From: Ischnura elegans
Taxonomy: Eukaryota > Arthropoda > Insecta > Odonata > Coenagrionidae
NCBI RefSeq assembly: GCF_921293095.1
Contig: NW_025791658.1
Coordinates: forward strand, 8,184,001 to 8,248,000
Direction of reading: 5' to 3'
DNA length: 64,000 bases
The notes under the pieces were generated by a model. The model was given only the letters and a program-made list of their open reading frames with translations, was not told where the DNA came from and did not search any database. Shown in pieces: positions 55,120 to 64,000 of this stretch; positions within the stretch are counted from its first letter, which is position 1, and every line of letters starts with the position of its first letter. The translations under genes were made by a program, and so were the position numbers.

Positions 55120-55960
55120 TTTCGTCCAATAACTTTTTTGTCAACATCATGTTAGCCATTTAATTTTACCCTTGAAAAATGTCAATATAATATCACAATT
55201 ATAAATATGCCATATATAATTTACAATTTTCAATTTTACAAAATTTGTTTTCTAAACAATTTATAAAAAAAGGATATCGGTACTAAGTTTCAGAAAATAA
55301 AAGTTTTTTGGTTTTGGCTGCTGGATAGAAAAAAATTAAAATTTTATTTTATCCCATTTATTGAATTATCCCGGGAAATTGTGTGCCATCATTTAAATTT
55401 GTATCAATCATGAGTGCGTTATTTGAGCAAATATTTTCAATCGCAATGGACGTAATAAAATCTTTTAGAGTGATGTTTTTTTAGGTAGAGTAATTCATGA
55501 TGCTTTCTGATAGTCAAAATCGTTCCTCACTATTCATGCCTTGCGTATTACGTCTAGCGAATACATCTGCCTTAAATTTCCAGACACAGCAGATTGAGGG
55601 AGTGAAGATGAGCGAGTTAATTTCAGAACGAGTGCCTTAGCAGGTGCGATGAATAGAAGGGAAGGAAGGTTAGGGGGTGAAAGCGGGGAAAAAGGACTAG
55701 GGCACGAGGGTTAAACTAATCATCCACTGATAAGGATGTCAAATGCGCCAACATTCTGTTGAACAGGGCGAATTACGTTCGGGGTCGGCAATTTCACCTT
55801 CAAAACTTTGGTTGCTGAAAAAACCGTATTTGAATTTCCCTCGTGTCTATCCAAGGATTGTATAGCGTCAGAAAGGGAACCCATTCTCCATCGAAGCGAT
55901 GGCAGCGGAACAAACTCTGCTGGGATACTCTTTCCCCCATAGTACATAAATTGTCTTCTG
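55120..55960. other. Probable intron; one unassigned frame
   Basis: A minus-strand frame at 55720-55947 contains SLSDAIQSLDRHEGNSNT and KVKLPTPNVIRPVQQ, with no recognised family. The rest is AT-rich without features. Confidence 0.3.
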
Positions 55961-55961
55961 A

Positions 55962-56160
55962 AACCTTCCTTCCCTATCCCCTACCAGGAGGCGTCGTCGG
56001 GCTCCTATCGCGGCGGCGCCTCCTTCCTTGTTCCTTCCTGTCCTTCCCCTCTCAAGAGGCACGGGCGCATAAGTCTCAGACTTGTCCCGGTCCTCGAGTT
56101 GTATCCCCGCGGGCCCCCCCCCTGGGACCCCCGAATCCATTTTCCTCTGAAACACATTGC
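55962..56160 (+). repeat. GC-rich interspersed repeat (SINE-like), copy 2
   Basis: Matches 3940-4110 in order: CCTTCCTTCCCTATCC, CAGGAGGCGTCGTCGGGCTC, CTATCGCGGCGGC, and TTGTATCCCCGCG. Same orientation. Ends differ. Confidence 0.6.
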
Positions 56161-56823
56161 GAGACCTCCTAGGTGCCCTTACCTTTCAAGCCACCTACTG
56201 CCTCCGCGTCGCCTGTTGACCCACTCTTCCTTTTGGCCGTTAAATGGCAGGGCATTTTGCATCAACTGCACCTTCATACGATGACCACGTCCCAGGCCTA
56301 GATGTTGCTACGTGCTAATCAGCGTGGAGTTTTTAAACCACGCCTGAACACGAATACCGGTCCCACGCTTAAAGGTTGCAAGGTTTAACGAGTTTTACAT
56401 AATAGACCCTCACCTGAACGTGTCTCCGTATCCGCATCTATTGTTACCCCGAGAGCAAAACCGATACTAGGCGTGAACGGCAAGCGGCGTCTCTTAAACT
56501 TTTTATTGCACCCGTATTATGGATCGATTGGTTAAATAAACCTTTCATAGTGTTCGTGTGACAAAGCGTCAATAACTGTGAGGCTTGTTATGACGTTAAT
56601 ACTCGTGACGTTAATTGTGTGTTGTCTTAATGACGTAACTATCAATTTATTCTGCTTTTGTCTGAATTTTAATCGAATTTTCAGAGTGTGTCCCATATTT
56701 TCATCGGGAAAAAGTGCTCAAAGATAGGAGATATCCCCAGAATGCTTTTTAAGTGCTGCATTGCAACCTACTGGAATGGGTAGAATACCATAAAAATAAT
56801 GAGTACGCTACATGTTACATTAC

Positions 56824-57126
56824 CTTATCGTCTGGGAGTTGCAGTGAAGAGATGGAATTGTGCCTGAGGTCGATCGTCAGATTTTTCGATCCTGGAAGTT
56901 GATTTTTGAAAAAGTTATTAAGGATCAAAAAAGTCGGATGTTCATTTTCATAATTCGTCCGAAACAATTCGAGGTCCATGTTGTCCCGGGCTCTGGTGTA
57001 AATAAGATCGCCGTGCCACAGTTGTTTGATTTTGTTGTGGCTTAGGTCGACGAAACGAAGCTTTGGCATATAGTGCTGAAACTCCAGTGGTATGTAGGCA
57101 ATTTGATTGTGGGAAAGTATGATGAC
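56824..57126 (-). CDS. Toll-like LRR receptor, LRR exon
   Basis: Minus-strand exon of 303 bp, 101 codons, phase 0 at both ends. The acceptor is TAAATTGTAG|GTCATC above 57126 and the donor is GATAAG|GTAATG at 56823. Two leucine-rich repeats open the exon (IILSHNQIAYIPLEF, then LRFVDLSHNKIKQLWHGDL). A charged stretch and ILNNFFKNQLPG follow, then NLTIDLRHNSISSLQLPDD. The layout of LRRs running into a cap in the next exon fits the Toll ectodomain. The gene's upstream exons would lie at higher coordinates; the nearby 58-62.6 kb is a retrotransposon. The frame is intact, so this is more likely a live exon than a relic. Confidence 0.72.
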
Positions 57127-57193
57127 CTACAATTTAATTAGAGAAATATCATCACAAATAATTTGAATTAAGAGATCCTCAAGTCGGCCTCTT

Positions 57194-57600
57194 AACACTA
57201 GAATCGCCTAGTGTAACAAAAATGTCACACCCTGTATCACTCCACTGTAATGACTCTTGCATCCCTCGGGCACGGTACATTGTTGTTTTCCATATTTTAA
57301 TAAAAAGAGGAAGCTAACTGCTTCAATTCAGAGTAAGAATTGTCAAGTGAGAGTGAAAACCTATCCTTTAAGCACCCCTGGTACTTAGGTGCCTTCCCTA
57401 GACACTAAAAACGGTCGTTCGCTTTGTGTAAGTATTTAATTTTTTCATTAACTTTCTGCAGTACTGCGACAATTTTCGGTAAATATCAGCCTTATAATAC
57501 AAAATTATTGATGAGACAATAATATGTTTGGTATTTGTTTCCATTTCTGTAATATTCTCTGATGAATGGAACTGTGACATAAATGTCACATTGGGCGGAT
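57194..57600. repeat. TTAA-type end and palindromes, possible MITE
   Basis: TTAA at about 57194 is followed by CACTAGAATCGCCTAGTGT, itself a near palindrome, and by AATGTCACA. A TGTGACATAAATGTCACA palindrome lies near 57573. This mirrors the plan of other TTAA elements in the window, but no right end was found. The 127-bp repeat (57344-57470) lies inside. Confidence 0.35.
57344..57470. repeat. 127-bp repeat, copy 1 (identical to 58511-58637)
   Basis: From CAAGTGAGAGTGAAAACC to GCAGTACTGCGAC, base-for-base the same as the copy at 58511. Here it is flanked by AATTGT and AATTTT, so the copy with its edges reads as GAATTGTC..GACAATTTT. Confidence 0.85.
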
Positions 57601-58344
57601 CCCCATGCATGTATCCTCTTAATGTATTGTCACCCACCGAGCATAGAAGCGAATGCAGAAAAGTCGCCACTCGCGACGCTAATGGACAAATTTATCCGAG
57701 TGATCACTCTCGAACGTGATTATAAATGTGGACTGTATATTGTTTAAATCAAAGTCGAGCCGTGCCGGTGCATACCACTCACCGCTGCTGTTCCCGTCGG
57801 GGGCGGGACATCGCTCCGTCTCCTTGGGTTGCTCTCCGTCCATGCGCTTACGAAGTTCACACACGACGACTCCACAATTCACTCACGTACTCGGAGTGAC
57901 AAAAAAAAACAAAAACAAAACGAAAACCCGACTACGCGTGGTATCGCCAGCAGGTGGCGAGGCTCGACTTTGTATGGGAAATTCACAACCAAACATTCCC
58001 CCGCCCTTGGAACAACGTTCCAAAGCAAAACAAACAAGAGTAATTTTCATTTGAATTAATATCGAATAGATAAACAATCATATATTACTTCACCTTTCGA
58101 ATGTGATCATATAGTCCAACTTTAACTAAACCAACCTCAACTTTGGGTAAGGAGAGGGAAAGACAAAACAAAAAGGAAAGGATTGCTTATTCTTCACTCC
58201 AAGGGGGCCATCAAGGAGACTTAATAGGAATGGGTAGCCCTCGGAAAGGTTCAAAAATACGAAACAATAAATTATCACCTAAAGTACTAAACCTAACATC
58301 ACAAAAAAAAACAAAACGAAATCCTGACCTCAAACGTTAATTAT

Positions 58345-59928
58345 GCGGTAGCGGTAATGGACATAAATGTTTTACTGACCGTCTAAACACTCCCTGCTCG
58401 GTTTTAACCTCAGAAACCCTACCGAAACCATCTGTCCCCAAGAAGCAACGGTTTATTCGGCCAAGGCTCCACCTACATGGGCTACGATTCGGTTCCTTCA
58501 ATATAACTAACAAGTGAGAGTGAAAACCTATCCTTTAAGCACCCCTGGTACTTAGGTGCCTTCCCTAGACACTAAAAACGGTCGTTCGCTTTGTGTAAGT
58601 ATTTAATTTTTTCATTAACTTTCTGCAGTACTGCGACCCTCCTTGATATTACCACTTTTTGAAGTCCATTTTCCCCTTCACTGCAGAGTCATTAAGTACT
58701 CATTTTGCCATCGCTTCCAGAATGTCCCTACTACTTGTTGCAGCAAACTCCATCGTCTCCCCAATCCACTATTACCATGCTCCAGTTCTTCTGGAAGTGC
58801 GTAAATTGGCTCTTGTAGGAGAAAGTGGCCAGGAGTTATAGCCTCAAAATCGGTAGGATCCGAACTAACTGGAGTAATAGGCCTTGATTTTAGTACAGCT
58901 TCTATCTGTACTAACACCGTGTAAAATTCTTCGTACGTGAGTACTTGACCGCCAAGTGATGCTCCCAAATGCCTTTTCACCGATTTTATCCCGGCTTCCC
59001 ATAGTCCTCCCATATGAGGACTGCCCGGTGGTATGAATTTCCATGTGATTCCTCTTCCACTCAGATATCGTTCGGCGCTGTCATTGAAGTCAGTTGATGA
59101 CGTTACTTTCCTCCAAGTCGCCATCCTTCTCTGTGCCCCTACAAAATTTGTACCATTGTCACTATGGATTTCTGTCACAGCGCCTCTACGAGCGATAAAC
59201 CGCTTTAGCGCGGCTAAGAAGCAGTCTGCGCTTAAATCCGAAACAAGCTCTAAATGTATTGCCTTTGTTGCAAAACAAACGAACAAGCAAATATACCCAT
59301 TTAATATCTTAGCATTTCGGATTTTAGCCAATTTTAGAGCAAATGGCCCGCCATAGTCAACACCCGATATGCTGAATGCATTCATTTTTTTCAATCTAGA
59401 GAGCGGTAGATTGCCCATAAACTGCTCTTTCGGTTTGGGGTTTGCACGAAAACATTTAATGCAATTCAATATTCTTCGACGAATAACGTCTCTAGCATTA
59501 ATGATCCAAAATTTCGACTGGATAAGGCAGTGCAAATGAAGTGACCCAGGGTGTAGGTAGGTCTCGTGATAATAATCGATAATAAAAACCGTTAAATGAT
59601 GAGAACTTGGAAGCAACATCGGATGCTTCTGGCTGAATGCAATTTTGGCATGCTTCAATCTGCCTCCAACCCTTAGGACACCTTCCTCATCGATGAATGG
59701 GTTCAATTTTCTCAAGCGACTTGGCAATTCTTCTTCCCGTAATAAATCTAATTCCTTTTGAAATTCAATTCGCTGCACTAAGATTACCAACCGTACCTCA
59801 GCCTGGTCCAACTCTCCAGTAGTGAGATAACCAATATGTTTCTCGTTAGGGTGCTTACAATTATGAATGAATCGCAGCCAATGTGCTGCTATCCTCTTCA
59901 ATCGTGAAAATGAGGAAAACATCAACAA
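58345..59928 (-). pseudogene. BEL/Pao pol: integrase region and tail
   Basis: 59928-58678 is open and begins at FSSFSRLKRIAAHWLRF. It includes the H2C2 zinc region (HETYLHPGSLHLH, CIKCFRANPKP) and the integrase core with D in SGVDYGGPF, D in EIHSDNGTNFVGA and E in GLWEAGIKSVKRHLG, all three catalytic acids present. After NEYLMTLQ there is a stop, then GKWTSKSGNIKEG, the 127-bp insertion, and LVILKEPNRSPCRWSLGRI with CPLPLP, the usual pol C-terminal end. Integrase would join element DNA to the host genome; this copy cannot. Confidence 0.85.
58511..58637. repeat. 127-bp repeat, copy 2, inside BEL pol
   Basis: Identical to 57344-57470 over 127 bp by eye. On the minus strand it splits the pol tail between GNIKEG and LVILKEPN, introducing stops. 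No target-site duplication is visible and a few codon bases may have been lost at the junction. Confidence 0.85.
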
Positions 59929-59933
59929 CCAAG

Positions 59934-60806
59934 TCAGCGTGTTTCCTCTAGTGCCGTATGGAGATTATTTGTTCGAGCTTCCACTTCAAGGGCATCACGA
60001 TCCATTTGGCGAGATTGACTGGGAGCCCTCGGTTGTTCCCTCAGCCATAACGGGCCCGTCACCCAACCTGCGTCCTCGATCAATTGACGAGGAAGGGCTC
60101 CTCTCGATGCTATGTCACTAGGGTTAGAGTCTGATGGAACATACCGAAATTTGTTCGGAGATAATTTCTCTTGCACCATAGTGACTCTGTTTGCGATAAA
60201 TGATTTCCAGCGGTGAGGAGATGACTTAATGCACTGAAGAGCAACCATTGAATCACTCCATACGACAACATCAGAAATTACGCTGTGAGGAAGCAATATA
60301 TCTCTTGCGTAATCAATAAGGTTAGTAGCCAAAACCACACCTAATAATTCTAATCGAGGTAATGATATTCGCTTGATCGGTGCCACCTTAGATTTAGCTA
60401 TCAGTAATGACGTGGCCACCGTCTGGTCGGAATTCACAATTCGTAAATAAACCACCGCCGCATATCCCCTCTCAGAACTATCCGCAAAGGCGTGCAACTG
60501 AAGGTCGATTGCCGAATCTACTTTCAAGCAACGACGTGATCCAAATTTCGAAATGAGTGGCAACTCATGTCGGAATTGTTTCCATTTGACAACCACTTCT
60601 TCGGGAGGAGAGTCATCCCACTCAAGTCCGCAATGCCAAAGGTGCTGTATGAGCCATTTTCCATAAAATGTGACAGGGCTAATAAATCCAAGAGGATCAA
60701 ATAAGCGAGCCACCTCCGACAATATGGTTCTTTTCGTGATGACACCAAATCCAGCATCAAACTTATATGAAAAGTTATCTTTCCTAGGATTCCATGCCAA
60801 ACCCAA
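59934..60806 (-). pseudogene. BEL/Pao pol: RNase H region
   Basis: An open frame following the RT after a one-base frameshift near 60815. It includes LSEVARLFDPLGFISPV, the RNase H core (LHAFADSSERGYAAVVY, SLPRLELLGVVLATNL, VVVWSDSMVALQCIK) and SNPSDIASRGALP, all expected BEL motifs. It ends at a stop after EETR just before the integrase frame. Confidence 0.85.
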
Positions 60807-60814
60807 AATTTCAG

Positions 60815-62520
60815 CGGCAGGTTGGTTTCATACTGAAAAGTAAAACACTCTGGCTTCAGAATGCAAAATTCTGAGGGTACCTTCTCTAGCAGTTCCAACT
60901 GGTTGCTCAACCATTTGCGCAACTCGAACCCTACACGATCTAAAAGCTTCTTTAATTGGCTCTGCAATACTAATGCTTTGTCAATGGTTCGAACTGAAGA
61001 AACTATGTCGTCCATGTAAGTATTTTCTCGAATTATTCGAGATGCAAGTGGAAATTCTGCGCCTTCATCGCATACCAACTGATGAAGTGTCCGAATTTCC
61101 AAAAATGGAGCTGATTTCATTCCATAAGTCACAGTGGTCAAGCAATATTCTCGGAGCTCTTCCTCGGGACTAAATCTCCAAAATATTCGTTGCATATCAT
61201 AATCGGCCGGGTGCAGCTTAATATTTCTATACATCTGGCGTATATCGGCGATCACCACAACCTCATGCAATCGAAAGCGCATCAAGATGTCGATTAGATC
61301 AACCTGTAATTTGGGACCCTTATGCAACGCATCATTCAATGATATGCCATTAGTGGTTTTCATAGAACAATCAAAAACCACTCTAAATCGCGACAAGTCC
61401 GCCTTTGAACGATAAATGCAATGGTGCGGAATGTAATAAAATGTTCTCAATGGGGCACTAGTTGCCACAATCATATGGCCTTGCTCAAAATAATCCTTCA
61501 TAAATTCATTATACTTCAAGCGTAAAGCGGAGTTTTTGGTTAATCTGCGTTCTAGCATATAGAACCTTTGCAGCGCGGAACCATGGATTTGCCCCAATTC
61601 AGGGGTAGATGAGATAAAAGGTAAACGAACAACATACTGTTTCAATTCACGAGAAATATTGTTCTTATAATGCTGCTCGAAAGCATCATCTTCTGGACTA
61701 CACTGATATCGCTTAGGAGGTTCCTCAGACTCCCAGAACTTTCGCAGTAAACCTTCAAAATTATCACTAAGTGTTGAACAGAACACTCGGATTTGATTTA
61801 CTTTATTTTCAATTTTCCCCATTAGACAGTGACCAAAGACGGTTGGCAAAATATCTGGTGTCCCTGGAGGACCAATTATCGGCGCGTTAACTACCACGCG
61901 TGCAAACCATTCTGCCCCCAATAATACGTCTATTTCTTCCTCATCGTAATAGCTCGGGTCCGCAAGTTTCAACCCCTTTATATGAGGCCATGATCTATTA
62001 AAGAACGATAATTTTGGGCATTGAGCAATATGAGGAACCACCATAGCTTTGACTTCCAATTTCAACGTGCTTTCAGACAAAGGTTTCATTTTCAAACTGA
62101 CAACTCCAGACGATATCACGGAGTTACGATTTCCGAACCCAAAAATAGGAGTTCTAATTTTATTGGAATTCAACCGTAGCTTTCGAACGCAAGATTCCGT
62201 GATAAAGGTTCCCTGACTTGCAGTGTCAAGCAAGAGTTTAATTACGCGGCCATTGCCGTCAATATCCAATACGATCGCCCTGGCAGTCGCAAGCATCACG
62301 ACAGACCCCAACCGATGAGTGCACGTTTGGAAAGAAGACACCTCTCGAACTGGATTTTCTTTCGTCTCATCTGGGTCTGCGCTCACTGATTGAGGGTTTT
62401 GCTGCTTCTTCTCTATTGCAGTATTATCTTCATCTAATTTCGAACATGAGCCCTCACGATTGGCAAAACAAATTAATTCATTGTGAGGCAATTTACACTT
62501 AGGGCATGGCATTTTGAATA
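60815..62520 (-). pseudogene. BEL/Pao: Gag end, protease and reverse transcriptase
   Basis: Starts in the last Gag zinc-knuckle-like motif, CPKCKLPHNELICF. The aspartic protease has LLLDTASQGTFI, DTA where DTG/DTS is usual. The RT has RFRVVFDCSMKTTNGISL, VVIADIRQMYRNIKL, CLTTVTYGMKSAPF and the catalytic NTYMDDIVSS. The frame is open throughout but is truncated in Gag and frameshifted at its 3' end. Confidence 0.87.
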
Positions 62521-62852
62521 GAGTATGTGCACTCGGGAGGAATACGATTGAAATGCAGTTTATTCGATAAAGTGTATCGTAAATATCATTACTTTCGATT
62601 AACAGCATTAATTGTTGCTTAGTTTGTTTAATAATTGCTATTTAATATGCATTGTTTTCGCAACGATATTAGGCAGACGAAAACGCTCATCTATTGGCTC
62701 CTCGGTATGTGACGTCATTCTGGTCTATCTCATCAGCGTGCAAGGTGTTTATCGTGTTATGATCGTGTTTATGATTCAATAAACTACGTGTGCATTGGAA
62801 AAAGTTGGTGGATCTGATCTGTGTAAAGGGAAATACGTTTAAGTGCTTATCA

Positions 62853-63088
62853 TGGAATCAGGTTTCGTGAGGGTTTCTTCAAATAATATCCTGAAGGTGG
62901 ATGCTTCAATGATTGACCGTGCTGATTATGTTGGACTATACCTACATGCCTCGGCACGAAGTTTTAATGTTCAACTGGAGCTTTTTTGTTGTCTTGTTTC
63001 ATTCATAATAAAGAGAAATGGACGGGAAACCTCATCGGAAATTAGGTCTAACATAAGTGAATTAAGTGAGATTGTTTACAGTGGGTAA
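62853..63088 (+). other. Short open frame, possible N-terminal exon
   Basis: Reads MESGFVRVSSNNILKVDAS, then continues without recognised motifs to a stop at 63088. The first about 20 residues resemble, from memory, the start of arthropod multi-copy proteins with SWIM/YqaJ-like domains, but none of those domains is here. If real, it is a truncated piece. An AATAAA lies upstream at about 62779. Confidence 0.28.
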
Positions 63089-63089
63089 T

Positions 63090-64000
63090 TGGCCAAAAGT
63101 GTGTTAGCACGATTCGAAGGTTTACGGAAGTAAAAGTGCCGGTAGGTAGATAACTATCGATATTTGTATTATTGTCATTTCAAATACCGATCATAATTTA
63201 ATTTATCTATTTAACTATTTTCTATTCTATTATTATTTAACCTACTTACTCACGAAAAATAATTTTTCATATTCAGTTATGGCCCGTGGTGACGGAATGA
63301 ATATCCATAGTTAATTATTAAATTGCCGTTACTGCGCTGGGTTCTTCTTCTTCTGGGCTATTTAAGGTTTTAAACGTAAGCACAAATAACTGAAGTTACA
63401 TTTTGGTCCAGTTTAAGCAGTAATCTGGTCTTAATTTCTTTAAAAAAACGCACTTTTAGTCGACGTATTTGTTCTTTCGTAGAATTAATGTATTCAAAAG
63501 CAGAGTTCTGATTATCTCAATGTTTCTACAAGTTATTTTCAGTTCGCTAACATAGATATGTCAGTCAGATGTACATTTGCTTGGTTGAGGTTTATGAATA
63601 GCATTTGTGAGATATATCTAAAAATTGGTTATTGAAAACTTGGTCCGGATGAATGACGGAAATCTGTCGGGCTGGAAATCAAATGTTTGATAGTTAGATG
63701 AGACGATTACTTTTCATTAATTCGGTTTCAATATGCTTCTCGAAGCATTTGTTAGCACAATTTAATAATTGGTTCATTTTATATTTCTTCACAGCATAAG
63801 TTTATTGGTTTTTAAGGTACAAGTGTCTTGTTATGACTATCCATTAAGCGAGGAATCCCTGCGCGCGGTGCATTTCCAAAAAGTAGTCCCGACTTGTGAT
63901 GCGTAATAATGAGCTTATTTCACATCCGATTTGGAAAATATTAGCATCATTGTGTTTGGAATTAAATTACAAACATTTTGAATACCCAAACTATCACTTT
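63090..64000. other. AT-rich DNA, nothing recognised
   Basis: No coding motif, terminal repeat or RNA gene recognised up to the window end. Confidence 0.45.

Larger units (their letters stand above)
58345..62520 (-). mobile_element. BEL/Pao LTR retrotransposon, 5'-truncated and decayed
   Basis: Minus-strand order: the end of Gag (CPKCKLPHNELICF), aspartic protease, reverse transcriptase, RNase H, H2C2/integrase core, and pol C-terminal tail. This is the standard BEL/Pao gene order. Most of Gag is missing beyond 62520. No LTR pair was recognised on either side. The pol frame is broken at about 60815 and 59930 and by a stop at 58678, and a 127-bp foreign segment lies at 58511-58637. It sits upstream of, and in the same orientation as, the LRR exons, perhaps in an intron. 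Confidence 0.88.

Noticed and set aside
55720..55947. Extra exon of the LRR gene
   Set aside because: No LRR pattern, no convincing splice sites and no recognised family.
57398..57670. Minus-strand 90-codon protein near 57.5 kb
   Set aside because: It is produced partly by the 127-bp repeat and has no family motif; the same residues appear as an out-of-place insertion in BEL pol.
57344..58637. 127-bp repeats as LTRs of the BEL element
   Set aside because: One copy lies inside the pol coding region and both are on the same side of the element, so they cannot be its LTR pair.

Overview
This window looks like intergenic and intronic DNA from an animal nuclear genome, most likely an arthropod and probably an insect. 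It is AT-rich, has no bacterial-style operons, and is packed with degenerate transposable elements (TEs) of the types that dominate insect genomes: RTE, CR1/Jockey, BEL/Pao, piggyBac, Tc1/pogo, PIF/Harbinger, hAT-like MITEs and tRNA-derived SINEs. The only well-supported host gene is a fragment of a Toll-like leucine-rich-repeat (LRR) receptor: two exons on the minus strand, at 56824-57126 and 52552-52763, with matching splice phases. No intact autonomous transposon was found. Species cannot be fixed from this sequence.

Layout. 0.6-17 kb: a mosaic built around one MITE-like family (here called E, about 660 bp, TIR AATAGGGTGGTTTCCT) present as complete or partial copies at least seven times. 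Two copies are split by RTE insertions with 12-bp target-site duplications (TSDs), and one is nested in a PIF/Harbinger element (9427-10734). The same stretch holds further RTE and CR1-like fragments, a pogo-type MITE, TTAA-type MITEs, a hAT-like MITE and an unclassified repeat X. 17.3-22.6 kb: a 3.9-kb internally deleted piggyBac element inserted in a Jockey-like LINE, followed by a TTAA MITE and a LINE tail. 23.5-27.3 kb: a TTAA MITE, then a five-hairpin 246-bp tandem array whose hairpin tips are tRNA T-arms, then a tRNA-derived SINE and a diverged tandem duplication. 27.3-37 kb: an RTE fragment, then a nearly full-length two-ORF CR1-like LINE split in ORF1 by a 3.0-kb piggyBac element, followed by two more LINE fragments. 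38-49 kb: two unclassified TIR elements with subterminal word arrays, repeat X, a LINE fragment, a TTAA MITE, a hAT-like element, a second SINE and a direct-repeat pair. 51.6-62.6 kb: a ruined LINE, the Toll-like exons, a Tc1 transposase relic with a splice-ready intron, and a 5'-truncated, frameshifted BEL/Pao retrotransposon.

The elements record a layered insertion history. MITE E sits inside Harbinger, RTE sits inside E, and piggyBac sits inside both a Jockey-like and a CR1-like LINE. Several piggyBac-type (TTAA) families each carry their own palindrome repeated near the element ends. The most unusual structures are the T-arm-capped hairpin array, a single in-frame TAG separating LINE ORF1 and ORF2, and a 127-bp sequence present as two identical copies, one of which interrupts the BEL pol frame. 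Family assignments come from protein motifs and terminal structure read by eye; boundaries may be off by a few bases.
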